Assembly (NCBI GenBank): GCA_965262775.1
Contig: CBDHFT010000001.1
Coordinates: 461,337 to 525,336, forward strand
Origin: JASGCL01 sp965262775
Lineage (GTDB): Bacteria > Pseudomonadota > Alphaproteobacteria > JASGCL01
Direction: 5' to 3'
DNA: 64,000 nucleotides
Each line of letters begins with the position of its first letter. Position 1 is the first letter of the stretch. The notes under the pieces were generated by a model. It did not search any database, had not been told where the DNA came from, and saw only the letters and a program-made list of their open reading frames with translations. This document shows, one piece after another, positions 42,281-51,428 of the stretch. The position numbers and the translations under genes are program-made.

Positions 42281-43662
42281 GAGATACTTGCCGCCAGCCG
42301 CGCCATGGTTTCAACCTGGCCATAGGCGGCAAGCAGATCGAAACAGCCAGGCGAATGTTCCAACCCCGTGATAGCCAAACGAATGGTCGGGGCTATATCT
42401 TTTATTTTTAATTGTTGGGCTTCGCCCCACTGCTTCACCGCGTCATGCAATGACTCTTTCATCCAATCTTTTTGGCTTGCCAAAAATGCTTGAGCAAGGA
42501 TTAATATTTCTTTTTTATTTTGCAATTCGACTTTTAATTTTTCTTCCATGGCTTCATATTTTGGCGGGGTTGTTAAATCCGCCATCATGGTTGCCAATTC
42601 TTTTACATTTTTGGCGCGGGTTTTAACCAAATCAAGAATCTTGTCATTGCCTGGGGCGAAGGTTGCCAATTGCATAAGGCGTTGATTGTCACAGCGCGAC
42701 AAATAATGTTGGTTAAGATATTCCAGTTTTTTTGCATCGGTGCGGGCGGGGCTTTTACCAATCGCGGCGATATCAAACCATGCAACCGCCTGGTCCATGG
42801 AAATAATTTCATCGTCGCCATGCGCCCACCCCAGGCGCAGTAAATAATTCACCATGGCTTCGGGTAAAATACCCATGTCTTGATAATCGGTGATGGCCGC
42901 CGCGCCATGGCGCTTGGATAATTTTTCGCCCTTTTCGTTGTTGATTAAGGGAATATGGGCAAAGGCTGGAATTTTTTTATCATCGCCCAAAATAGCGCGA
43001 AACAAATGATATTGGCGAAAACTATTGGTGAGGTGGTCACTGCCGCGGATGATATGGCTGATGCCCATATCAACATCGTCCACCACCGCCGACAACATGT
43101 AGGTTGGGGTGCGGTCCGAACGTAGCAAAATAAAATCGTCAAGTTCGTTATGTTGCACCGTAATCTCCCCCTGGACCATGTCATGAATTTTTGTTTGCCC
43201 CTGTTGCGGCATGCGAATGCGAATGGTTGGCTCTACCCCCCCCGCCGCCATTTTTTTTCTATCGGCTTCATCGCGGTCGCGCCATCGACCGTCATATTTT
43301 AACGGTAATTTTTTTACCACCTGCTCTTGGCGTAATATTTCTAATTCCTCTTGCGTCATGTAACATTCATAGGCCAAATCTTTTTTTACCAATTCTTCGA
43401 CCACCGCAATATGACGGTTAATATTGCCTGATTGCAAAATAAAATCGCCATCATGGTTGATGCCAAGCCATGCTAGGCCTTGCAAAATAATTTGGATTGC
43501 TTCGGGCGTGGAACGGGCACGGTCGGTGTCTTCTACCCTCAATTTATATTGTCCACCGTGATGACGCGCAAACAAATAATTAAACAGCGCGGTGCGCGCC
43601 CCACCCAAATGCAAATAGCCAGTTGGCGAAGGCGCGAAACGAACGACGATTGGTTGGGTCAT
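42268..43662 (-). CDS. gltX: Glutamyl-tRNA synthetase
   Basis: A class I aminoacyl-tRNA synthetase of 464 residues. The HIGH-type motif is in PSPTGYLHLGGARTALFNYL, the KMSKS motif is KLSKRHG, and the catalytic core has VEDTDRARS and MLSAVVDDVDMGISHIIRGSDHL. In alphaproteobacteria this enzyme often charges both tRNA-Glu and tRNA-Gln. The 464-residue length is normal. The ATG at 43662 gives MTQPIVVRFAPSPTG. Convergent with the hydrolase gene and followed upstream by a spacer of 100 bases toward a membrane protein on the same strand. Confidence 0.96.
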   Translation of the reverse strand: MTQPIVVRFAPSPTGYLHLGGARTALFNYLFARHHGGQYKLRVEDTDRARSTPEAIQIILQGLAWLGINHDGDFILQSGNINRHIAVVEELVKKDLAYECYMTQEELEILRQEQVVKKLPLKYDGRWRDRDEADRKKMAAGGVEPTIRIRMPQQGQTKIHDMVQGEITVQHNELDDFILLRSDRTPTYMLSAVVDDVDMGISHIIRGSDHLTNSFRQYHLFRAILGDDKKIPAFAHIPLINNEKGEKLSKRHGAAAITDYQDMGILPEAMVNYLLRLGWAHGDDEIISMDQAVAWFDIAAIGKSPARTDAKKLEYLNQHYLSRCDNQRLMQLATFAPGNDKILDLVKTRAKNVKELATMMADLTTPPKYEAMEEKLKVELQNKKEILILAQAFLASQKDWMKESLHDAVKQWGEAQQLKIKDIAPTIRLAITGLEHSPGCFDLLAAYGQVETMARLAASISSLK

Positions 43663-43763
43663 CGTCTTATATTGATATTATTATTGGTTAATAAATAAAA
43701 CATTATTTTTTGTGATACAAACAACGGCTGTGTGTTGCCACCTTATCCTTGTGATAAAAAATA

Positions 43764-44210
43764 TTATTTGGCTCTTATGGGTATGGCCGAACGGACGGTG
43801 TAAACACTATCCTGGCTGACGGGTTTTACCAACCATTCGCGGTATTCGACCAACATTTTTTCACGGGTGCCGACGGCTTTTTGTAATTCGGCGCAAGCCT
43901 CGGGCGAATGGCGTGGCACACAAGAAATCTCGATAACATTTAATTGCCCCTCGTTCATAATCATGCCTTCAATTGGCAAAATCAAAATAAATTCGTTTGA
44001 TTTAAAAATAACCCCTTTGACCGAATATTTTTGCACAAGCCCCGCCCTGACGCCGTTGCTATAATCAGGCAAAAACCCAAATATCATGATGGATAAAAAA
44101 ATAACCAACGAAGTTAAAGCCAGCCCAATGGCGATGGGAACAAAGCGACGTTTGATAAAAGCAAACACCAAAAACACGGCGAGAATTCCCAAAATATATA
44201 ACGGAGTCAT
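43764..44210 (-). CDS. Inner-membrane protein of unknown function
   Basis: A 148-residue protein with two N-terminal membrane segments (YILGILAVFLVFAFI and FVPIAIGLALTSLVIFLSIMIFGF) and a periplasmic or cytoplasmic domain of about 95 residues with two cysteines in EISCVPRHSPEACAELQ. The second half alternates beta and alpha regions (SNEFILILPIEGMIMNEGQLNVIEI). I recognise no family. It lies between gltX and a tRNA-Pro on the other strand, alone. The start at 44210 has GGAG seven bases upstream. Confidence 0.6.
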   Translation of the reverse strand: MTPLYILGILAVFLVFAFIKRRFVPIAIGLALTSLVIFLSIMIFGFLPDYSNGVRAGLVQKYSVKGVIFKSNEFILILPIEGMIMNEGQLNVIEISCVPRHSPEACAELQKAVGTREKMLVEYREWLVKPVSQDSVYTVRSAIPIRAK

Positions 44211-44302
44211 GTTGGCACTTTATCATGGTTTTTGTAAAAAAACAGCTAAGAAATTTTGTTAATGAAAAACCTTTCGTTTCATGATAACGCTGGTTTTTAA
44301 AA

Positions 44303-44379
44303 CGGAGTGTAGCTCAGACTGGTAGAGCACTGCCTTCGGGAGGCAGGGGCCGTAGGTTCAAATCCTGCCACTCCGACCA
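44303..44379 (+). tRNA. tRNA-Pro (anticodon CGG)
   Basis: A 77-nt tRNA with encoded CCA (44377-44379). The acceptor CGGAGTG pairs with CACTCCG, the anticodon stem CTGCC/GGCAG holds the loop TTCGGGA with CGG, and the T arm is GTAGGTTCAAATCCTGC. It reads CCG codons. Confidence 0.95.
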
Positions 44380-44444
44380 CAATGGCTATCATTGATAAAA
44401 AAATTGCCCTGCCATTTGTTGATAAGCCATAAGAAATAATTACG

Positions 44445-45125
44445 TTATTTCAGTTTGTTAAATTCGCGTGCCAAGGCCTCCAGGTAGCTATCTTTAACAT
44501 TCATCTTTTTCAAACAATGAAGCATGTTCAAAAAATAATCGCGGTTGGTGCCACCCGTGCCCTTGGCGGTGGCGATTATTTTTGCCTTATCAGCCAAAGA
44601 AAAGCCAAGATCTACATATTGGTCGTTATCAGGGTTGAGGGCAAAGGCCAGGGCGCGCACGGGGCGAAACTTCGCCACCGAAACGTTGGAAACAATCGGC
44701 GTGGGGGGCGCGGGCGACAAGTTAGCGGATTCATCGCCACGCAGAAAAATGGGCGCGGGCGCGATAGGTTCATCTTCCCTGATGATGGCGGTGACCGCAA
44801 CAGGGCTGTAGGCATAGGCAATCATTTCCCTGTCCCATAAGTTTTTTGCCACGATGGCGCGGTCATTGTCGGCTACTTTAAAACAGACGCCGACAGAACT
44901 GCCGCCCTTATCAAGGCCCAAAACCAATCCTGGCTGTTCTTGGGTGCCGCGGTAATGCACCGACCACATGCCAAACCGCCGATGAAAACCCAAAACGCGT
45001 GCGTGGTATTTTTTTTCAAAATCAAATTCGGGTTTCCAAATAAGCGAGCCAAAACCAAAAACATAAAAAGGCTGCAGCGATTCCACCAATGCCCCATAAT
45101 TTTTATACATTGCTTCCTGCATCAT
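44445..45125 (-). CDS. ChaC-like glutathione-specific gamma-glutamylcyclotransferase
   Basis: A 226-residue protein. The ChaC hallmark is VFGFGSLIWKPEFDF (family YGSLIW) near the N-terminus, and the expected catalytic Glu is in LWDREMIAYAY. The family degrades glutathione to 5-oxoproline and Cys-Gly in the cytoplasm. Other conserved parts are RVLGFHRRFGMWSVHYRG and PGLVLGLDKGG. The C-terminal region GTGGTNRDYFLNML also fits. It lies alone on the minus strand between a tRNA and the nlpD-like gene. The E. coli gene symbol is chaC, but the biological role in this organism is not shown. Confidence 0.88.
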   Translation of the reverse strand: MMQEAMYKNYGALVESLQPFYVFGFGSLIWKPEFDFEKKYHARVLGFHRRFGMWSVHYRGTQEQPGLVLGLDKGGSSVGVCFKVADNDRAIVAKNLWDREMIAYAYSPVAVTAIIREDEPIAPAPIFLRGDESANLSPAPPTPIVSNVSVAKFRPVRALAFALNPDNDQYVDLGFSLADKAKIIATAKGTGGTNRDYFLNMLHCLKKMNVKDSYLEALAREFNKLK

Positions 45126-45179
45126 GACGCCTTGTGTTGTTATCTTTTGAATAAAAAGATTTGTTGGGCTTGTTGGAAT

Positions 45180-46034
45180 TTATTTTTTTTGCGATAAAAA
45201 ATTCGACGGGTTGACGGGGTGATTGTTTTTTCTAATCTCGAAATAAAGTTGCGGGCGCGATGCAGTGCCCGACCGCCCAAGGGTGGCGATGGCTTGGCCT
45301 TTTTTTATTGTATCACCTTTTTTTATCAAGGCGCGTTGCAAATGACCATAGGTCGAAACAAACCCGCCAGCATGTTTAACCAACACCAACAACCCCAATG
45401 GTTTTATATCGGTGCCGACATAAATAACCGTGCCGCCATTTGCCGCCAAGATATTTTGCCCCTCCACCCCGCTCAACAACAAACCATCGGGGCTGTCGCC
45501 ATCACCAAATTTTTGTAACACGGTCGTGGGGTTGGCGGGCCAAACAAATGTGCCTGGCTTGGCGCTGTCATCATCGTTATTGGGAAGTTCGGTTTGGGTA
45601 ACGGCGTCGGGTTTTTTGACGGGGGTTATAGAATCATCCCCTTCGGTTGGGCCCGTGACGGTTACTTTTTTGGGTATGACGATATTTTGCCCAACCTTTA
45701 ACTGGTCGGTGATTTTTAAATCATTGCTTGCCGCCAAATCGGCAACCTTGATATTATTTTTACGTGCTAAGGAATAGAGAGTATCGCCGTCTTGAACCTT
45801 GTAATCTATTTTCTTTTCAACGGTGCGGGTGACAATTTGTTTTTCGGCTGGTTTTGCGGCATCTGACTTGGCGTTCGCTGCTTCGACTTTTTTTTCTTTG
45901 CTGGTTTGTTTTTCAATAAGGTCTTCGGTGCTCAACGACTCGCCCAAACGAAATGGCCAAGATTGACAACCATACAGCAACAATGGCGCCGCACACAACA
46001 GAAGATATTTTATAGTCGAATATTTTTTTGACAT
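45180..46034 (-). CDS. NlpD/EnvC-like LysM and degenerate M23 lipoprotein (amidase activator)
   Basis: A 284-residue lipoprotein. The signal sequence ends in LLLYGC, a lipobox with the lipidated Cys near residue 23. A LysM domain follows (DYKVQDGDTLYSLARKNNIKVADLAASN) and a C-terminal M23/LytM domain (about residues 165-280). The zinc ligands are missing: the usual HxGxD site reads SGVEGQN and the HxH site reads RPQLYFEIR, so it is almost surely inactive as a peptidase. NlpD and EnvC with the same losses activate periplasmic amidases during cell division. It starts four bases after serS; in many alphaproteobacteria surE and pcm stand between, and here they do not. Confidence 0.88.
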   Translation of the reverse strand: MSKKYSTIKYLLLCAAPLLLYGCQSWPFRLGESLSTEDLIEKQTSKEKKVEAANAKSDAAKPAEKQIVTRTVEKKIDYKVQDGDTLYSLARKNNIKVADLAASNDLKITDQLKVGQNIVIPKKVTVTGPTEGDDSITPVKKPDAVTQTELPNNDDDSAKPGTFVWPANPTTVLQKFGDGDSPDGLLLSGVEGQNILAANGGTVIYVGTDIKPLGLLVLVKHAGGFVSTYGHLQRALIKKGDTIKKGQAIATLGRSGTASRPQLYFEIRKNNHPVNPSNFLSQKK

Positions 46035-46038
46035 GATG

Positions 46039-47310
46039 TTATCGCTTCATTATTTTTTTAGACCCATTCATGTAAGATTGCAACAGGGTGGGCACCATAA
46101 TATTGCCATCTTCGTCCTGATAATTTTCCATCACCGCTACCAAAGTGCGACCCACCGCCAAGCCCGACCCATTTAAGCTGTGTAGAAAATGTATCATGCC
46201 ATCCTTATCCTTATAACGTCCTTGCAAGCGGCGCGCCTGAAAATCGCCAACATTGGAACAGGATGAAATTTCGCGGTAACAATTTTGCGCGGGCATAAAA
46301 ACTTCGATATCATAGGTTTTTTTGGCGGCAAACCCCATGTCGCCCGCGCATAGCACAATGGTGCGATAGGGTAATTCCAATTTTTGCAAAATGGTTTCGG
46401 CGCATTGTGTCATGCGTTCTAACTCGGCGGCGGAATTTTCTGCCGTGGTCATGCTGACCAATTCCACTTTTAAAAATTGGTGCTGGCGTATCATGCCTTT
46501 GGTGTCTTTGCCCGCGGCGCCAGCCTCCGAACGGAAACACGGGGTAAGGGCGACAAATCTTTTTGGCAATTCGCTGGTTTGATAAACCTTGCCCATCATC
46601 TGCGCGGTGAGGGGGACCTCCGCCGTGGGTATCAACCACCTGTCGTCGCTGGTATGGAAAAGATCGTCGGCAAATTTGGGCAATTGCCCCGTGCCGTAAA
46701 CGGTGGGCGACCTAACCAACAATGGGGGTGATGTTTCTTCGTAACCGAATTCGCTGGTTTGGGTGTCGAGCATGAATTGCGCCAAGGCGCGTTCCAACCG
46801 CGCCAGGTCTTGGCGCAAAAATACAAATCGCGCCCCCGATATTTGGGCGGCGGTGGCAAAATCCATCATGCCCAATGCCTCGCCCAATTCATCGTGGGCC
46901 TTGGGTTTGAAATCAAAGGTGCGCGGCGTGCCATGTTTGCGAACCTCGATATTGTCTTTTTCATCCTTGCCCTCGGGCACCGAGCCTTCGGGAAGGTTGG
47001 GCAGGGTCGCCAAAATTTTTTCTAATTTTTCTTGGTTGGCTTGCGCCAATTCTTCCAATTGGGGGATGGTGGTTTTTAATGTTTGCAGTGCCGCCATTTC
47101 CTTGTCAGCAGGCTGTTTATTTTTTTTTAATTGGGCAATGACGACCGAACCCTGGTTGCGCTGCGCCAAGGCTTCTTCCAAACTGCGTTGTGCTTTGCGC
47201 CATGCTTCATCCAATGTTAAAATGGTTTGGCTTTGCGCCGCCAGGCCGCGGCGCACCAACCCCGCGTCAAAGGCGGCGGGGTTATCACGAATAAATTTTA
47301 TATCATGCAT
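46039..47310 (-). CDS. serS: Seryl-tRNA synthetase
   Basis: A class II synthetase of 423 residues. The N-terminal helical coiled-coil arm (residues about 30-110) binds the long variable arm of tRNA-Ser, and the core holds motif 2 (TPCFRSEAGAAGKDTKGMIRQHQF) and motif 3 (NGSGLAVGRTLVAVMENYQ). The ATP and serine sites look intact. The ATG at 47310 gives MHDIKFIRDNPAAFDAGLVRR, the standard start. It is the upstream partner of the nlpD-like gene. Confidence 0.97.
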   Translation of the reverse strand: MHDIKFIRDNPAAFDAGLVRRGLAAQSQTILTLDEAWRKAQRSLEEALAQRNQGSVVIAQLKKNKQPADKEMAALQTLKTTIPQLEELAQANQEKLEKILATLPNLPEGSVPEGKDEKDNIEVRKHGTPRTFDFKPKAHDELGEALGMMDFATAAQISGARFVFLRQDLARLERALAQFMLDTQTSEFGYEETSPPLLVRSPTVYGTGQLPKFADDLFHTSDDRWLIPTAEVPLTAQMMGKVYQTSELPKRFVALTPCFRSEAGAAGKDTKGMIRQHQFLKVELVSMTTAENSAAELERMTQCAETILQKLELPYRTIVLCAGDMGFAAKKTYDIEVFMPAQNCYREISSCSNVGDFQARRLQGRYKDKDGMIHFLHSLNGSGLAVGRTLVAVMENYQDEDGNIMVPTLLQSYMNGSKKIMKR

Positions 47311-47345
47311 GGTGGTTATCTAAAGCTTTTTTATAACAAGGTAAA

Positions 47346-47723
47346 TCATTTTCTGTTTGCGCGGCCGCCATAGTTTTGCATCACCCAACAAAAATGGCGC
47401 AGGTTATAACCATAACCCCAACGCCATGGCAAGGGCAGGTAAGGCGCGCCAAACAAACGCACCATGCAATAGGCAACAGCGGCAAACCGTGGATAACCCC
47501 GCTGGGTAATCGCACGGCGCAAAATTTTATCGGCGTCAAGCCGCGCCCGCCAAGACCCACCGCGCCAGTAGATTTTATCATGCTTGACACAGTCCCCCTC
47601 CCACGGCAAGGCTACGCCAAGCCACCTTGCGCCGAGGCTTAAGAATCCAGAACAACCATCGCTGACGAAAGGTTTGTCGGGCGATGATGGATGCAACGAA
47701 GAATATTTTTTTGGTTTGGGCAT
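47346..47723 (-). CDS. Small phospholipase A2-like protein, function unproven
   Basis: The likely start is the ATG at 47723 (MPKPKKYSSLH), giving 125 residues; a longer frame begins 32 residues earlier with an unlikely segment. DGCSGF, then GDCVKHDKIYWRGGSWRARLDADKILRRAI resembles the calcium-dependent phospholipase A2 active-site helix, with the His-Asp pair in CVKHDKIYW. A short C-terminal half with aromatic residues (LPLPWRWGYGYNLRHFCW) follows. Five or more cysteines may form disulfides, but there is no signal peptide in the short form. Similar small proteins occur in other proteobacteria; function is an inference from the motif alone. Confidence 0.6.
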   Translation of the reverse strand: MPKPKKYSSLHPSSPDKPFVSDGCSGFLSLGARWLGVALPWEGDCVKHDKIYWRGGSWRARLDADKILRRAITQRGYPRFAAVAYCMVRLFGAPYLPLPWRWGYGYNLRHFCWVMQNYGGRANRK

Positions 47724-47829
47724 GGGTTTTTTTATTTCGCATCCCAAGTTAGTTAATATGCAATTAATATTCAGGTAATATATTAACAAGTCTATATTAA
47801 CCAGGTCTATACTAACCAACTTTTTATCG

Positions 47830-47903
47830 TGGAGCGGGTAGAGGGAATCGAACCCTCATCTTCAGCATGGGAAGCTGACATTCTACCACTGAACCATACC
47901 CGC
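47830..47903 (-). tRNA. tRNA-Gly (anticodon CCC)
   Basis: A 74-nt tRNA on the minus strand with encoded CCA (complement of tgg at 47830-47832). The acceptor GCGGGTA pairs with TACCCGC, the anticodon stem TCAGC/GCTGA holds TTCCCAT with anticodon CCC, and the T arm is GAGGGTTCGATTCCCTC. It reads GGG codons. Confidence 0.95.
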
Positions 47904-48001
47904 GGTAAATCGAACCTGCTCTATCAAAAAAACGCGATAAAAGGAAGGGTTTTAAAAAATCAGCAATGGCTCATGATATAAAAATATATTGCTAGTCAAT
48001 G

Positions 48002-48049
48002 TTATTCTTGTTATACAACGCAAAGATTTATTCTTGTTATATAATGCAA
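48002..48049 (+). repeat. Direct repeat upstream of the FkbM methyltransferase gene
   Basis: TTATTCTTGTTATACAACGC and TTATTCTTGTTATATAATGC are near-identical copies 26 bases apart. Each includes a -10-like sequence (TATACAA, TATATAAT). They lie 15-60 bases before the ATG at 48064 and may mark a duplicated promoter or operator. Confidence 0.6.
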
Positions 48050-48063
48050 GGGATTGTTTTTTA

Positions 48064-48825
48064 ATGTCTCCAAAACAATTTTATATTTACATGGTGATGA
48101 AGTGGCTCCGCCTGTTGGAGTATCGTTGCGCCTTGGGGCGGGGCAAGGGTTATGGCACGGCGACCATTAAGCAGGAGGTTCGTTTGTTGTCTCAATTATT
48201 AAAAACCCCACCCCGTCTTGCGATTGATGTTGGGGCCAATATCGGGGATTACACCGCCACCTTGCAGCAATATTATCCGCAGTTAGAGGTTCATCTGTTC
48301 GAACCATCAGCGGTTAATGTTAAAAAAATAACCAAAAGATTTGCTAACGATAAACTTATTCATATTTGCCCCATGGCTTTATCAGACAAGGCGGGCAAGG
48401 CGACATTATTTGCTGACCAAGCGGGGTCTGGTATGGCTAGTTTGACCAAGCGGCGGCTTGACCATTTGAATATTCATTTTGATAATAATGAAAAGGTGCA
48501 GACCGTAAGATTTGAAGATTATTGGCGAGACAGCTTGGCGTCTCGCCCCTTAGATATTGTTAAGCTGGATATAGAAGGGCATGAGCTGACGGCTTTGCAA
48601 GGATTCGGCAAGGCGATTCATGCCGTTAAGGTTTTGCAATTTGAATTTGGTGGTTGCAACATTGATACCCGCACTTATTTTCAAGATTTTTGGTATTTTT
48701 TTAAAGAGCATCATTTTGCCATCTATCGCGTTACCCCGTTTGGGGCCGAGGCAATTACCAAATATCGGGAAAAAGATGAATTCTTTTCTACCACCAACTA
48801 TATTGCGGTGCGCCAGCAGTCATAA
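48064..48825 (+). CDS. FkbM-family SAM-dependent methyltransferase
   Basis: A protein of 253 residues from the ATG at 48064 (MSPKQFYIYMVMKW); an upstream start at 47989 would run through the direct repeats and is less likely. The SAM-binding motif is LAIDVGANIGDYTATL, followed by EVHLFEPSAVNVKKI, DIVKLDIEGHELTALQGF and LQFEFGGCNID, all characteristic of FkbM methyltransferases. Family members O-methylate sugars or other small molecules, often in surface polysaccharides. It stands alone among housekeeping genes, opposite to its neighbours, with no glycosyltransferase nearby. Confidence 0.87.
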   Translation: MSPKQFYIYMVMKWLRLLEYRCALGRGKGYGTATIKQEVRLLSQLLKTPPRLAIDVGANIGDYTATLQQYYPQLEVHLFEPSAVNVKKITKRFANDKLIHICPMALSDKAGKATLFADQAGSGMASLTKRRLDHLNIHFDNNEKVQTVRFEDYWRDSLASRPLDIVKLDIEGHELTALQGFGKAIHAVKVLQFEFGGCNIDTRTYFQDFWYFFKEHHFAIYRVTPFGAEAITKYREKDEFFSTTNYIAVRQQS

Positions 48826-48863
48826 AGCAAAAATATTGAAATATTGGTTGCTAAAAAATAGCA

Positions 48864-49556
48864 TCAAAAATTTAAACCCAAGGATAGCCCCGCCGACACC
48901 CCGCCAGGCGAAGACATGCTGACCGTCATATCGTTGATTTGACCGGTTTTCCCAATGGGCAAATAATAACGAGCATAAAGCCCCAAGGCAAAAATTTCGT
49001 TGATTTGATAATCAACCCCGAATTTAAATGGCATGACAAATTGCGCACTGCCGTAATTGTAACCACCCACGCGACCGTTGGTTATCCACGCCCCAACGCC
49101 ACTGCCAATATACAAACCAAAATTTTTTAACCCCCATTCGCGACCAAAACGATAACCAATATTGGCCAAAGCCAAATGGTTGGTGACATAAAAATTGCGT
49201 GCGGGGTTGACGCCCAGCGCCACACCCGATGGCACATCGGCACGGTATTGTAAGAAAACATATTCGGCGGTTACATCCAACCCATCCAAAAACCGATAAC
49301 CAACCAAACCAAAAAACCCGCCAGCCTTATGATTGTTGATAATGGTTTGTTCGTTATTTTGGGTGATGGTTGTTTTGAATGGAATAAAAAGTTCGGCCCC
49401 CCCCTGGACCAACCATGCGGCATGCGACGGCCGTGGTCCAGAAAAAATCCCCGCCAACAATATAGCCAGCATAAAAGCCCGAGAAAGTTTGCCCGCCACA
49501 AATTTTATTGGCAAGAAAGAAAATATTTTTTGTAAAAAATAATTGATAAGGCTCAT
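48864..49556 (-). CDS. Outer-membrane beta-barrel protein, OmpW/OprF-like small porin
   Basis: A 230-residue protein. A signal peptide with a long basic start ends near GPRPSHA-AWLVQGG, and the mature part is a small barrel: WLVQGGAELFIPFKTTI, GGFFGLVGYRFLDGLDVTAEYVFLQY, HLALANIGYRFG, ALGLYARYYLPIG and finally SAGLSLGLNF with a terminal Phe. It is unlike the four-member paralogue family in this window. Such eight-stranded barrels are typical outer-membrane surface proteins of alphaproteobacteria; the exact role is not known. The gene is ten bases from glmS but with its own reading frame and probably its own control. Confidence 0.7.
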   Translation of the reverse strand: MSLINYFLQKIFSFLPIKFVAGKLSRAFMLAILLAGIFSGPRPSHAAWLVQGGAELFIPFKTTITQNNEQTIINNHKAGGFFGLVGYRFLDGLDVTAEYVFLQYRADVPSGVALGVNPARNFYVTNHLALANIGYRFGREWGLKNFGLYIGSGVGAWITNGRVGGYNYGSAQFVMPFKFGVDYQINEIFALGLYARYYLPIGKTGQINDMTVSMSSPGGVSAGLSLGLNF

Positions 49557-49565
49557 GTTATTGCC

Positions 49566-51416
49566 TTACTCCACCGTGACCGATTTGGCAAGGTTTCTTG
49601 GCTTATCGACATCTTGCCCCTTTAACACCGCGGTATGATAAGCAATAAGTTGAATGGGAATGGAAAAAACCAACGGCGACAAAAACATATCGTGGTTTGG
49701 CACGGTGAAGAATCCTTTGACTGCTAGGTTTCTTTTGCGCAATTCTTGTTCGCCCTGTTCATCGGTTAGGGCGAATATCATACCGCCGCGCGCAATAACT
49801 TCCTGTACATTGCTGATGTTTTTTTCAAACAATTCATCGCTGGGGATGATGGCGATAATCGGCATGCCTTCCTCTATCAACGCAATGGGCCCATGTTTCA
49901 TTTCGCCCGCCGCATAACCTTCGGCATGGATGTAAGAAATTTCTTTTAATTTTAATGCCCCTTCCAACGCCAGGGGGTAGCAACGGCCGCGCCCCAAATA
50001 AAGCACCGACCGCGCGGTCAACAATTGGCTGGCAATTTTTTTGGCCGCCGCGTCATCTTGCAATGTTTTGGTCATGATAAAGGGCAAGTGCAATAGATTT
50101 TCCACCATGGTTTGTTCGGCTTTTTTATCAAATTTTTTATTTTTTACCTTGGCCAATTCGATAATTAAAAATAACAATGTTAATAATTGGGTGGTGAATG
50201 CCTTGGTGCTGGCGACGCCAATTTCGGGGCCAGCGTGGGTAAATAATGTGCTGGTGGCTTCACGCGCGATGGTGCTTTGCAAAACATTAACAATGGCAAG
50301 GGTCGGCAATTGCCGTTCGTGAAAAAACCTTAGGGCTTCCAAACTATCCATCGTTTCGCCCGATTGGCTAATAATCAGCCCGACATTATTTTTTAAAAAC
50401 GGCGGTTTGCGATAGCGCATTTCCGATGCCAGGTCGCATTGAAATGGAATTTCAGCCAATTGTTCCGCCCAATAACGCGCGGTTAACCCCGCGTAAAATG
50501 CCGTGCCGCAGGCCGCCATTTGAACTTGCTCGATATTTTTTAAACTGACGTCCAACGGCGGCAAGGTGATGCGGAGGGTTTCGCGGTGAATCATTTCTTG
50601 CAACAAAATGCCGATGACCGTGGGCTGTTCATGAATTTCTTTTAACATAAAATGTTCATAATTACCCTTGCTGACCAGCGTTGCCTCGGCCAGTGATTGA
50701 TGAATGGCGCGCGTTATTGTGTTGTTATTTTTGTCGAACAATGTTGCTTCCTGTTTGGTTAATATCACCCAATCGCCTTCTTCCAGAAAACTGACGCGAT
50801 CGGTAAGGTGCGACAGGCTAAGGGCGTCCGACCCCAAGAACATTTCGTTGTTATTTTTGCCATAACCAATGGCAAGCGGGCTGCCGCGGCGCGCGCCGAT
50901 TAACATGTCGGGGTAATCGCGGAACAGCGCAACGAAGGCGAACGCGCCTTGCAACATCGGCAACATTTTTTCTATGGCTTGCACGGGCGACAGGCCGCTG
51001 TCTAAAAAACTGGTGAGGAGGTAGACCAAAACCTCGGTATCCGTTTCGGATGCAAATTGCGCCTGGTATTTTTTGTCCAGTGAATTTTTTAAAGCTTGGT
51101 AATTTTCAATAATGCCATTATGCACCAACGCCACCGAATCGCTGACATGGGGGTGGGCGTTTTCTTCGTTGGCGCCGCCGTGGGTGGCCCAGCGGGTATG
51201 GCCAATGCCCAACGACCCGACGATAGGATTTTTTTCAAATTGATGGATGAGGTTATCCAACTTCCCCTTGGCACGTAGGCGATAAAATTTTTTATTATCA
51301 AGCGTCGCAATCCCCGCCGAATCATAACCGCGATATTCTAATCGCCTTAAGCCTTGTAAAATATCTTGCGCTACCGCTTGTTTGTCCCCGCCTACAATAC
51401 CAATAATACCACACAT
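49566..51416 (-). CDS. glmS: Glutamine-fructose-6-phosphate aminotransferase (isomerising)
   Basis: A 616-residue enzyme that makes glucosamine 6-phosphate. The N-terminal glutaminase starts with MCGIIGIVGG, where Cys2 is the nucleophile, and includes GIGHTRWATHG. Two SIS domains follow, with the sugar-phosphate sites in CGTAFYAGLTARYWAE and SQSGETMDSLEALRF and the isomerase Lys near the end in KPRNLAKSVTVE. It is 12 bases downstream of glmU on the same strand, so the two steps of UDP-GlcNAc synthesis form one operon; glmM is elsewhere. Confidence 0.97.
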   Translation of the reverse strand: MCGIIGIVGGDKQAVAQDILQGLRRLEYRGYDSAGIATLDNKKFYRLRAKGKLDNLIHQFEKNPIVGSLGIGHTRWATHGGANEENAHPHVSDSVALVHNGIIENYQALKNSLDKKYQAQFASETDTEVLVYLLTSFLDSGLSPVQAIEKMLPMLQGAFAFVALFRDYPDMLIGARRGSPLAIGYGKNNNEMFLGSDALSLSHLTDRVSFLEEGDWVILTKQEATLFDKNNNTITRAIHQSLAEATLVSKGNYEHFMLKEIHEQPTVIGILLQEMIHRETLRITLPPLDVSLKNIEQVQMAACGTAFYAGLTARYWAEQLAEIPFQCDLASEMRYRKPPFLKNNVGLIISQSGETMDSLEALRFFHERQLPTLAIVNVLQSTIAREATSTLFTHAGPEIGVASTKAFTTQLLTLLFLIIELAKVKNKKFDKKAEQTMVENLLHLPFIMTKTLQDDAAAKKIASQLLTARSVLYLGRGRCYPLALEGALKLKEISYIHAEGYAAGEMKHGPIALIEEGMPIIAIIPSDELFEKNISNVQEVIARGGMIFALTDEQGEQELRKRNLAVKGFFTVPNHDMFLSPLVFSIPIQLIAYHTAVLKGQDVDKPRNLAKSVTVE

Positions 51417-51428
51417 GTTAACTGCCTT

